Source: Bathynomus jamesi (Eukaryota; Arthropoda; Malacostraca; Isopoda; Cirolanidae). From it: a stretch of DNA of 64,000 nt. The translations under genes were made by a program, and so were the position numbers. The notes under the pieces are model-generated. The model saw nothing but the letters and a program-made list of their open reading frames with translations. It did not search any database and was not told where the DNA came from. Numbering within the stretch: the first letter of the stretch is position 1; the number at the start of each line of letters is the position of its first letter. The stretch lies in NCBI GenBank assembly GCA_023014485.1, contig JAJOZX010012041.1:1-64000 (forward strand), written 5' to 3'. Positions 1-9,899 of the stretch are shown piece by piece.

Positions 1-1145
1 CATCGTGTCATCCATCTACATCATCATCGAACCCTCCTTCCAAATGCAAGAAAACAGTCATCTCAGATGGGGTAGCCCAGGCACTCGACCATGTTAATCT
101 AAGCGATCGCAATGCAGCCTTTGTTATTGCATCATCATCTACGTCTCTTGGCCATGATCTGGACTCAATGTCATTTTCTCGAAGTACAATTCGTCGATCT
201 CGAATTAAAGCTTGTGAAACTATCGGAACTGCTGAAAAATCAAGCTTTTCTCCCGACACTCCACTTCTGCTTCACTAGGATGGGAAAATGCTTCCTCATA
301 TAACAGGGGGACATGAAAATGTGGACCGCATCGCAATCGTTGTTTCAGAAGATAAACTACTTTGTGTTGCACTCATCCCTCACGGAACGGGACAAGCACA
401 AGCTGATGTCTGCCTCAGGATGTTGGATGTGGGGCTCGAGAAACCAGTTGCAGGGGCTTGTATTTGATACAACAGCATCAAATACTGGGTTGATGTCTGG
501 AGCTTGTACCCTGATAGAGAAAGCTGTAGGTCGCTCTCTGACCTGGATAGCATGTCGTCATCATGTGTATGAAGTCGTTTTGGCTAATGTATTTTTTAGT
601 ATTCTTGAACCTTCAAAAGGATCAGAAGTCTCACTGTTAAGCGATTCATGACAATGGCCAGTTATCAATAAAGAAACTTTATATCAGCAGGAATGGAACT
701 TTTTGAAGGAGATGATACAGTACCTCTCCGACGCTCTTCAGAACAGCAGCTTCTTAAGAGATGACTACAGTGAATTCCCCCATCTTTCTCTAATTTTCCT
801 GGGAGGAAGTTTGCCTAAGAAGTCCAACATCAGAGCTCCAGGAGCTCTTCATTAGGCTCGCTGGATGGCAAAAGCTACCAATGCTTTGAAGATCTTTCTC
901 TTCTAGGAGCAAATGAAATTTAATGCTCATTAAAAAAAAAAAAAAGTCAAAGATTTTTGTCACTTTGTGGCACTTGTTTATAATAAATATTGGCATGAAG
1001 CACCCTTCGTAGTGAGGGCCCCTAGAAACGACCTAGCTTTTCCAACAGTCATGGAGACTTGTCCAAACAGGGTTTTGGCTGAAATTGCACTCAAGACATT
1101 TAAGAGATATCTCTGGTACTTCTCAGACAGATGTGTTTACTAAAT
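1..1145 (+). pseudogene. Decayed DDE-type transposase-like gene, 5' part cut by window edge
   Basis: Piecewise translation aligns along its whole length with the transposase-like gene at 16611-19168. In order: a helical region ending in a serine/arginine stretch, the H-(stop)-DGK motif near 272-282 where the conserved Trp is TAG, the FDTTASNTG motif near 466-490, the ACRHH motif near 550-562, an ARWMAK block near 856-875, and a RYLWY block near 1100-1120. At least three in-frame stops and several frameshifts are present. Unlike the 16 kb copy there is no intron between the DGK and FDTTASN blocks, so it is either a different subfamily or a retrocopy. Homology to the second copy is seen directly; the transposase role is inferred from the D/D/E-like residues. 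It is not functional. Confidence 0.75.
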
Positions 1146-1415
1146 TGTGTTACCCTATTTCATTTCTAGATAACTGCCTCAAGAAAGCTAAGAATACGTG
1201 TTATAATAATGTAACTAAATGAATTTGAGCACAAAAATATCCTAGGCCTACCTTACCATGTAAATTTTAAATATCTTCCCACCTTTCTTAAAACAATTAA
1301 CAGTAACGTAGTCTTTAAGTGTAATAATACGATTAAATCTCGCCTAATAAAGAATAGCCCGGAAAATGCTGTCGAGTGTGTGTATTCGATCGAATGTACA
1401 CAATGTAACTCGGTA

Positions 1416-1682
1416 TATATGTTACAGGGAATCTGTATAACTAGGGATTTCATGGAATCCCCAAAATGTTCAGGGATTTCAGGTAAGGTTAAGTGGTGAT
1501 ATTTTCGTTAAACCTACGGGAAAATTATTGAATGCCCAATTTGGTGAACTGTACGCCCTTGACAATTGGTTAGGTTAAGTCGTGATATTTCCGCTAAAAC
1601 GAACGAAAATATAACAACTTGGGAACATGAAATCCCTGAACATTTTAAAGATTATGAAATGTGTAGTTACACAGATTCTTGT

Positions 1683-1690
<8 letters not shown>
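1416..1690. repeat. Foldback (inverted-repeat) element
   Basis: Two imperfect arms of about 100 bp (about 1416-1520 and 1590-1690) are reverse complements around a ~70-bp loop. Shared blocks include AATCTGT, TGTTCAGGGATTTCA and ATATTTTCGTT. The loop includes GACAATTGGTTAGGTTAAGT, which recurs at 14826-14925. The right arm runs straight into a (TA)n array. It has no coding capacity and is probably a MITE or foldback transposon; the class is not assignable. Confidence 0.65.

Positions 1691-1746
<56 letters not shown>
1686..1746. repeat. (TA)n microsatellite
   Basis: About 60 bp of pure TA dinucleotide between the foldback element and the 3' end of the SINE. Confidence 0.97.
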
Positions 1747-1747
<1 letters not shown>

Positions 1748-2033
1748 CACCTTTGGTTAGCTTCCGCCCGAATTGTTCATTCTGACGAAGGTCAAGCTTT
1801 TCACTCCACCTTAGACCTACAGTTTAACGTGGAATCCGAACCACGCCCCATCAGCAGCCCAGCGTCTTAACCACTAGGCCACCTAGGGTATCCATTTATC
1901 TACCAACTACTTTCTTTATTGTGTGGAAGGATGAAGAGCTGGGTTTTGCTGCGCGCCGGCTGCCGTCGGGTCTCGAACCCGGGGCTGATGGATTCGTAGT
2001 CAGGTCAGCGATGCTAACCACTACACCACCGAG

Positions 2034-2036
<3 letters not shown>
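1747..2036 (-). mobile_element. Dimeric tRNA-derived SINE
   Basis: Read on the minus strand, two tRNA-like heads follow each other. Head 1 has box A TGGTGTAGTGG (2018-2028) and a box B-like GGGTTCGAGACCC (about 1968-1980). Head 2 has box A TGGCCTAGTGG (1871-1881) and box B-like GGTTCGGATTCC (1831-1842). A linker of about 70 bp separates them, and the tail ends in (TA)n. Both internal RNA polymerase III promoter boxes match the tRNA consensus, but the cloverleaf interiors are too altered to give an isotype. The arrangement fits a dimeric tRNA-SINE; two adjacent tRNA pseudogenes would be the alternative. Confidence 0.65.
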
Positions 2037-2090
<54 letters not shown>

Positions 2091-2092
2091 TT
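2036..2092. repeat. (TA)n followed by T20 (LINE poly-A tail on minus strand)
   Basis: 2036-2072 is TA dinucleotide and 2073-2092 is twenty T. Read on the minus strand, the T run is the 3' poly-A tail of the LINE at 2073-8419, and the TA array is its target sequence. Confidence 0.9.
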
Positions 2093-2243
2093 GTTTCAAA
2101 GAATGACCGCTCATGGCCACCAAAAGAAAGGTGGATAGCAGAGCGAACACAGAACGAAGAGTATGGAACAACTAATGGAAATGAACAATAGACGGGGGAG
2201 GAGGAGGAGGAGGTGGGGGAAAAGCAAAAAGATCATAGTGGGG

Positions 2244-5200
2244 TCACAGCCGGTAAAGAAGTCGGGAGCGAAAGAGGAAGGAGAACAACCCGGTTATCGA
2301 AAAGTAGGGACCTTCAGACAGAAGAGCGCCAAGCCTATCACAAAGCCCGACGCTCTCCAAAAAGGGAAAATACTCTGCGCGCAGCGCAGAGTAAAGCGGA
2401 CACTCCACCAGGAGGTGGGCAACTGTAAGTAGGACGTCACAATTGGGACATCGGGGCACCCGATCCCCGGCCATCAAATAGCCATGGGTCAGGTGGGTGT
2501 GGCCAATACGGAGGCGGGCCAGAGCCACCTCCTTATGGCGCGACCGATGGAAGGAAGAGGCCCAACATCCCAACTTGGGTTTAATCTTGCAAAGTTTGTT
2601 ATCCGTAGCGCCATCCCAGCGACTCTGCCACCGGGAGCGCAAAAACCTACGGAAGCCAGGGATATAATCAGAAAAAGGGAGGGACACAGGTGAAACCTGC
2701 AGTCGGCACGCGGAACGGGCAGCTCGATCGGCAGCCTCATTTCCAGCCACGTTAACATGTGCTGGGACCCAGCAAAATACCACCTCCTTGCCACCGAAAG
2801 CGACAAGAGTATGGTACAGTAGCTGGATTCGTCGGACCAGCGGGTGGACAGAGTCAAAACACTCCAGGCCATCCAGGGCACTGCGGGAATCCGAATGGAT
2901 GACGAACGACCCATCCGGATGCTCCCGCACCACCTCCAGAGCGCTCAGAATGGCATAGAGCTCCGCCGTAAAAACGGAAGCCTCATCAGGGAGACGGGTA
3001 CATCGGGGAGCAAGGACAGACGACTGGGGAACAGCCGCGGATCCAACGGCCCCCGACGACCTCGAGCCATCCGTGAAGATCGCAACACATGTAGAGTGAC
3101 CCGCCGCATGCTGAAGGAACAGAGACCGAAGCAAGGCAGAGTCCGACTCGGTCCTGCGAACGGGGCGCAACGCCCTACAGCACGCAACAGGGGTGCTCTC
3201 CCAAGGTGCAACACCACTGAAAGAGACCGGTATAACGGATGGAGGGGGAGTGCCCATACCATCGAGGAGGGAGGTCACCGTGTCGGTGAAATACCAACCC
3301 CCATCCCGGCAGAACGCCCTCTCAACCACCTGGAACAGAGGAGAGGTGGGAAGACGGAGGATCCGGAGATAGTGTTTAGCAATGAGGAACGACCTCCGAT
3401 CCTCCAAGGGAGGGATGTCGCACTCAACCTGCAGACTATCAACCGGAGAGGAGCGGAAGGCGCCAGATGACATGCGCAGTCCTCTAGAGAGGACCGGATC
3501 CAGTATCCGAAGGGCCGTGCGGGAGGCGGAGCCATACACCACACTCCCATAGTCTAATTTGGACTGTACCAGGGACACGTACAAACGGAGGAGCGTCCGC
3601 CTATCCGCGCCCCATGTAGTATGCGACAGATGCCCCAGCAAATCCAGGGTACGTCTCGCGGACTCGCGCAGCCGGCGAAGGTGGGGAACCCAGCTCAAAC
3701 GGCTGTCGAAAACCATACCCAAGAAGAGTACTGATGGAACGAGGGCCAGAGGCTGACCCCCGAGTGTAAGGTTAAAGGCCGGGATGGCGCCGGATCCCCG
3801 TCTCCTCGACGGAAGGAAGGCCACACACGAAGTCTTCGGGGAAGACAACGTAAGGCCCACCGACGACGCCCAGCGTTCAACCCGATTGACCGCGAGTTGG
3901 ACTTGCCTCTCCACGAGGGGGGGACTCGTCCCCGCGGCATAGACAGCCAGATCATCTGCGTAGATGGAACAGCGCACCGAGGGCGGAAGAGCTCCCGGTA
4001 GCGCAGACATAACTAGGTTGAAGCAGGAGACGCTTAACACACACCCCTGGGGCACCCCCTCCTCCTGAACATACAGGGCAGATAGGGCCGCCCCATTACG
4101 GACGCGGAAAGTGCGACGGCAGAGGAAGTTGCGAAGAAACGTGGGCAAAAAGCCCACAAAACCAAGAGACTTCAAACGGTCCATGACAACTCCCCGACGG
4201 GTCGTGTCATAGGCCTTTTGGACGTCAAAAAAGACGGCCAGAACAAGATTCCGGCGGGAAAATGCCTCCCGTACATCATGGCCAAGGAGGAGAAGGGGGT
4301 CCAGAGTACCCCGAAATCGACGAAAACCATACTGGGTCGGGGGGCATAACCCAAGCGACTCCAGTGTAAAGGAAAGTCGGACGGCCACCATCTTTTCGAG
4401 GAGCTTGCATAAGCAGCTCGTCAAAGCAATAGGCCGATAGCTCGCCACCTCCGCCGGATCCTTCCCCGGCTTAGGTATCGGGACACAATCGCCTCCCTCC
4501 AACGGGAAGGGAACGACCCCTCAACCCACATCCGGTTGAAAAGATCCAGCAAGAAGTGCAGGGCCATCGGGTGCAGATTCCAAAGAAAGTCATACGGAAT
4601 GTCATCAGGGCCAGGGGCGGAAGAACGACGGGTTGCCAAGGCAGCCCGAAGTTCCCGCATCGGAAAGAGATGGTTATAGGGCTCGTTCCCAGGGGGCGGG
4701 AACGTGACCTCCGATAAAGGGCGATCCGCAGCTGAAGGCGAACGGGAAACCGCAGCAAAAGCACCGGCCAGCCGATCAGCCACAGCAGCAGGATCCGAAA
4801 GGAAGCCGTCCCCGTCCCGAAGGACGGGGCGACTAGCAGGGACTGGCTTCCCCTCGATACTACGTACCTTCCGCCACACAGCAGCAGAAGGGGTAGATGA
4901 GGAGATGCCGGACACAAAAGCACGCCAAGAGGCCCGACGGGCCAACTTGAGAGTCCGGCGGGCGAAAGCCTTCGCCCGCCGCATCTCAATCAAGTGGCCC
5001 GCGCGCCGGGTGCGGTGGAAGCGGCGCGTTGCCCTCTTCCTCTCGCACACCGCCTGGTGACATGCTGGAGTCCACCACGGGACGCTACGAGTCCGCGGGT
5101 TACCGGAAGATCGAGGAATACAGTCCTCCGCGACGCCCATCACCACCCGCTCGAAGAACTCCAAGCTCTCATCCACAGAGCCAAAGCTCAATACCGAACG

Positions 5201-6004
5201 GACAATGACGGAACGAGCTCTGAAAGATGGCCAGTCAGCCCGCGCAAGGCACCACCTCGGTCGAGACGAAACGCCCGGCTGCGGACCGACCGGCTCAAGA
5301 CAGACTGGGTAATGATCACTGCCATAAGAGTCCCCCAACACCTTCCACGAAAAATCGAGTAAGGCATCGAGGGACACCAAGGAGAGATCAATACAGGTAA
5401 ATGAACCCGTGGGTTCGTGGAAGTAAGTAGGTTCACCGGAATTGAGACACGCAAAGGAAAGTTCCTCCATTAAGGAGAGTAAAATACCAGCAACATTAGT
5501 CGACCGAACATCTCCCCAAGCCGGGTCGCGACTGTTAAAGTCCCCGAGGAGGAGAAACGGTCGGGGTAGTTGCAGCACCAACTCGCGAACCGCGTCGCGA
5601 GAAGGAGGGTCATGAGGAGGAATATAAACCGAGCAGGCAGTGTACTGGCGATCTAAAAAGAGCCGCACAGCCACAGCCTGCAAGGAAGTGCGAAGAGGCA
5701 CACCACGCGATGGTAACGAATGATGCACGTAAATCGCCGCACCCCGCCGGCGTGTGCGCTCATCCGGGGTGCAAGGGAAACCAACATAGCCAGAGAGACG
5801 AGGGAGTCCCCGCGCAGCCAGGATAGTCTCCTGGAGACAAACACAGGAAGGCCGCTCGCTCTCCAGCAGGGAGGCAAGGTTCTCCCAGTTAGCTAAAAGC
5901 CCCCTACAGTTCCAATGCAAGATGGAACTGTAAGGGGAAGCGGCATTATAAGAGGCAGAGAAAACAGCGAAATAGCCACGGACCAAGCTGAGCAGCAAAC
6001 TCAA
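2244..6004 (-). CDS. LINE ORF2: endonuclease, reverse transcriptase, RNase H (one frameshift)
   Basis: The encoded polyprotein would nick genomic DNA and copy the element RNA by target-primed reverse transcription. The endonuclease domain (6004 to about 5200) shows HWNCRG, CLQE, LLLGDFNSRDPAWG and GSDHYP. The RT (about 4500-3500) shows PIPKPGKD, SYRPIALTS, FFDVQKAYDTTRR, GVPQGCVLS and the catalytic YADDLAVY. RNase H follows with FTDGSRSSGA, FTAELYAILSALE, HSDSRSALDG and WVPAHVNVAGNEAADRAA, i.e. the full D/E/D/D set. A Cys-His motif (CPNCD...HLLVEC) closes the protein. The two reading frames (6004-4421 and 4502-2244) overlap near 4480, where one base must be gained or lost. No in-frame ATG lies between the ORF1 stop (6001-6003) and the endonuclease, so the start is undefined. 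Confidence 0.88.
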
Positions 6005-7902
6005 CGGTCCGTAACCAGGGACGGAATCGGTTTCCCCGACTCACCCAGAACTGGGGGGGTAGGGGCCACCGACTCCGCATCTGCTGCACCCGTAGTAGAA
6101 CGAGAAGTGGAGAGTAGAACAGGGAGGTCAGAGGGGGGCTCTCCCGGCGGGGGGAGAGACGACGAGTCGGGCCCAGCCGAAACCCCCAACTCCCCACTAG
6201 AGGGGGACCGGGGGGAACCAGCTGTTCGAGGGCTCGTCAAACCAGACAAGCACTGACGGGGGGGAGAGGAAAGGTCGACCACAGGTGGGAGAGGTAGATC
6301 CAGGAGAGAGACCCGACCACTCTCAGCAGGAGCCGGAGAGAGAGAGACTCCATGAAGGAGGGCCAGGCCCCTCTCGACCGGGTCTATCATGGGAACAGAG
6401 TCAGTAATCGAGGGTGTCATGGGGCGGTGTACCTCGACCGACACCCGGGCACTGGTCGGGGCACCGGGAGGTGACGCCTCACCAGCGCTCCGTATAGGGG
6501 GGGGGGAGTCCCGAGCGGATCAGGAACAGCGCGCCGCTTCCCCTCCGGTGAAGACGGGGAAGCAAGGCGAGCAGCAGTCAGGATCGGGTCGGAAGGACTC
6601 CGACTCCGACCACGGCGACGCTTCCTCCTCTCCTTCGGGGCATCCCCCTCCCCACCCGAGAGACGAGTAGGCAAGGATCCAGACCCCAAGGCCGGAGGGG
6701 GAGAAGGGGCACTTGTAGGCAGGGAATCAGATGGGATGTCAGAAAGTGAGGCAGAGGAACAAGAAGGACCCGCGGCGCCAGGAGGACCACCAACCCCCGG
6801 GACTTCCAGGGGGGGCACCACTCCAGTAGACGCCGGGGTAGCACGGGAGGGGCCCGAGGACCCGCCAGGGCCAAGAGCCGCAGCGTAGGACAACCCCCGC
6901 CGCGGCTCCCGGTCACGGATCTTATCGCGCGCCTCCCGCGCACTAAGGAATTCGGTAGTCCTTAAGGACCGCACCTCAAATTCAAACTTGAAAACGGGAC
7001 AGTCCCGAGAAGAGGAAGGGTGGGCCCCCGAACAGTTCGAGCACCGCGGGGGCTTCGTGCACGGGGTAGGGTGCGCAGGCCCACCGCAGCGGACACATAG
7101 CTTACCCTCACGGCGGCACGCAGAGCTAACATGGCCGAACCGGTTGCAGCCAAAGCAGCGAACCGGGTCAGGCACATATGGTCGCACCGAAAACTCACAC
7201 GACCGGCGATCACCCATGCCCCAGAACACCTGGGCCGGAGGCACAAGGGAGTCAAAGGTCAGGAGCAGACGAGCGGACGGGGTAAGAGCACCATCCCGGC
7301 GCGACGAAAAGCGGAAGACCTTCGTTACCCCCTGGGGGGCAAGATCCTCCTGCAACTCGCCAACCGGGAATGACAGCAGACGGGAAGCGAAAATGGTGCC
7401 TTGACAGCTATTCAATTGCGGATGGGGAGTCACAGAAACTCTGCAACCCAAGACATCCTGCAACTGTAGAAGGGACCCAGTCACCCCCGAAGAACGGGAC
7501 TTCAAAAGAAGAGACCCATCCTCAGAGGGCGGATATCATAACGACAGGGAACCCCTATCGTCTTAAGGCGCTGAAACACCCGTTCCGAGTTGCCCGGAAG
7601 GGAGCCAGCGGAAGGGCGGAGAACAAGGAACCTGTCCACCGGACAGAAATTGACAGCAGAGACAGGTCCATGTGTAACGGTAACCGAGAGTGGGCGAGAG
7701 AACAAGGGCCGCGAAGACCCCGCCCTACGGCACGACCACGAGAGCCAGACACCGCAGAGGACGAGAGGGGGCCATACGGCTTGAGGGTCAATCCAGCGGA
7801 GGCAGAGGCCGCTGAACGACCAGTAGTAGTAGTCTGATCCAAATCCAAGGGCGGGCCAGAGTCGTCAACAAGAGGGGAGTGAAGTTTAGTAATAGAACCC
7901 AT
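6001..7902 (-). pseudogene. LINE ORF1 (gag-like, CCHC zinc knuckles), frameshifted
   Basis: This is the nucleic-acid-binding protein of the I-group LINE. The start is placed at ATG 7902 (MGSITK), matching the ORF1 start of copy B. Fragments in three frames join into one product: an N-terminal Ser/Pro-rich part, an RRM-like region with RYDIRP and EDLAPQGVTK, then zinc knuckles CFGCNRFGHVSSAC, CVRCGGPAHPTPC and CSNCSGAHPSSSRDC near 7150-7000, and a Pro/Ser-rich C-terminus ending GKPIPSLVTDR at 6001. Frameshifts lie near 7690, 7505 and 6430. The C-terminal end is conserved in copy B (GRPIPSLVNGR), which supports the reconstruction. Confidence 0.8.
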
Positions 7903-8417
7903 AAACAGTATTTTTAGAAAACGGCAGCCTCGGACCCAAGGCGATGCACCAGCCGCCGCTGCATCCTTCAAAGCGCAGGCCCAACGTCCCGGGTAGCCCG
8001 CCCCCCAACCTAACTGTCGTTTTAAAAACAGCAGATTGGCACTACGGAGATTTGTCCGTTAAGGGCCAAGCAAAGACCCAATCCAGACGCAGCAGCGGTC
8101 CGGGCGCCCGTACCGTTCCCGGAGCACGGCTCAGCCACGGAGCGATGCCCCCCGGCGGGTGCACCCGATGACCCCAAGACTGCAAATACAAACAGAGGGG
8201 GGGTATACTACGATTGACAGAGGCACAGGACCGAGTCAAGACAAAAGAAATTCCGGGAGAGACGGAAAAAAAGGGGGAGCAAAAAGAAAAGAAAAGGGGG
8301 GGGGGAAACAACTAGGTAACTCTTCGCCCACACCCCGCGAGGAGTTGAGGAAACCTCAACAACCCACGAGGTGTACGAGCCCCCTCGGCCCGGCAAGCCG
8401 GAGTACCTAATCGAGGG

Positions 8418-8419
<2 letters not shown>
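7903..8419 (-). other. 5' leader of LINE copy A
   Basis: GC-rich, non-coding, upstream of ORF1. I-type LINEs usually carry an internal promoter here, but no motif is identifiable by eye. A short hairpin (GTTGAGGAAACCTCAAC, about 8343-8359) lies near the 5' end. Confidence 0.5.

Positions 8420-8494
<75 letters not shown>
8420..8494. repeat. (TA)n(TG)n microsatellite
   Basis: TA repeats to about 8455, then about 19 TG repeats. It directly abuts the 5' end of LINE copy A. Confidence 0.97.
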
Positions 8495-8497
<3 letters not shown>

Positions 8498-9164
8498 CTT
8501 ATAATGAAAGTTGTTTCATGTAAACAACAGTTCAAGCAGCAGCAGCAGACAGAAAGGCTATATTCTACAGTACTTTTATGCGCTTACAAATGCTTCTAAC
8601 TTGGGGTTTAAGGCAAGATAACTAATTATGTGCTCTCTTGTTAAAGAACTCGACCAAATTACACTAACTTGAACTACGCTGGCTGGCAAATGGCAATCTA
8701 TTTAAAAAATTAATTATATAACAGTACCATTTAATCCTTTCCACGATTCATTCACATTTCTTAAAATTTGTCTTAACTAACTTTCAAACTGCACATCGAA
8801 TACACATTAAATAAACTGTCAAAATTCACTTATATTTTCCATAAACTAAAACACCACAGTTCAAAAAACTTGCTACTCAATCCGTATTACACCCTTGCAC
8901 ACCTTCACATTCTGTACAATGTGAATCAAACGATACGCATAAAAAATTGTCAAAACCAACTCAGAGCACACAAGTTCAAATCCCTTAAACTCTCTTAAGC
9001 TTAACAACTCGCACAAACTGAATATCTGGCCAAATTATTCAAAAAATATTGTATAAGGAAGCTCCTGCGTTAATTACGCAAATTATACCAAACCACCAAG
9101 TAAACGTTTCGGTGAACCCAACACATGATAAATTTCACTTCCAGAAACCTAATTTTAGACTTGA
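8495..9164. other. AT-rich sequence, no gene seen
   Basis: Stops in all frames; only a short (AGC)n run near 8533. Nothing recognisable. Confidence 0.6.
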
Positions 9165-9605
9165 ACCATCAGAGAGATCCCTCTCATAACCACAAACATC
9201 AGTGATCATTTTCCTACTTACGCTATATTCAATAACATTGTTCAGGTTGCGGACAAAACAACTATTGATTACAGAATATTCTCAGAGGTTAACAAAAGAA
9301 AATTTATTGGGGCTGTAGAAAATACTCGACTTGACTGTGACGAACCTTTAAACGACCCAGATCATACGTTTCAGTTCTTCTATGACACCTTAATCCACAT
9401 TTTTAATATTTGCTTTCCTTTAAGGAGAAAAACAGTTTCGCCCAAAAGTGTCGAAAATCCATGGATCACCCAGGAATTATCACTTCAATAAAGAACAGAG
9501 ATGAATCATTCAAAATGCAATTACAGAGCAAAATTCCTAAAATACAATATACTCAATACAGAAACAAATTTGTTTAAAACAAAGTTGAAATCCCGATTAA
9601 TAATG
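9165..9605 (+). pseudogene. LINE ORF2 scrap (endonuclease end and linker to RT)
   Basis: Piecewise translation gives NISDHFPTYAIF (the SDH motif that ends APE-type LINE endonucleases), then a linker with LNDPDHTFQFFYDTL and NPWITQELSLQ, and after a frameshift IKNRDESFK. This order (SDHFP, F..F...L, PWIT.EL, RNRDE) is typical of CR1/L2/Jockey-like ORF2 between endonuclease and RT. Both ends are truncated, and it is unrelated in sequence to the I-group copies. Confidence 0.65.
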
Positions 9606-9856
9606 GCATACTAACAAAAATCTAGGATTTATGTCCACTAATATTGTTTAATATTGTAATACAAGTTTTAACTATTAATAATACTTATTTACTTATTTAT
9701 TTATTCTTATTAATTAATAACTCGCTGCTTATTTTTAATAAGGGCCCACTAAAGCCTAAAGCTTAAGGGCCAAATTAAGTAAAATAAATAGTCGAGCTTC
9801 ACAATTATTCATGTCATTGTAAATTGAAAAAATTTATTTATTTTATTAACAAAGGT

Positions 9857-9880
9857 TATTCTATTCTATTCTATTCTACT
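9857..9880. repeat. (CTATT)n short tandem repeat
   Basis: Four to five CTATT units immediately before the target duplication of the RTE-like element. Confidence 0.8.
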
Positions 9881-9899
9881 CCCCATATTCTATTCTTTC

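Larger units (their letters stand above)
2073..8419 (-). mobile_element. I-group non-LTR retrotransposon (LINE), nearly full length, copy A
   Basis: A GC-rich island of about 6.3 kb in AT-rich surroundings. Minus-strand order: GC-rich 5' leader (8419-7903), ORF1 with zinc knuckles, ORF2 with endonuclease, reverse transcriptase and RNase H, a ~150-bp 3' UTR, and poly-A. RNase H after the RT is characteristic of the I group of LINEs. Both ends abut (TA)n arrays (2036-2072 and 8420-8455), so it appears inserted in a TA microsatellite and the target duplication cannot be read. The same family occurs at 30567-37167. The few lesions (about four frameshifts in 6.3 kb) suggest a fairly recent insertion. 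Confidence 0.9.

Noticed and set aside
1686..1746. ORFs encoding IYIYIY peptides at this and other TA arrays (e.g. 19292-19598)
   Set aside because: Pure translations of TA microsatellites.
2844..3470. 208-codon plus-strand ORF, and similar plus-strand ORFs at 4704-5362 and 36691-37227
   Set aside because: Shadows of the GC-rich minus-strand LINE ORFs; low-complexity Arg/Gly/Pro peptides with no domain.
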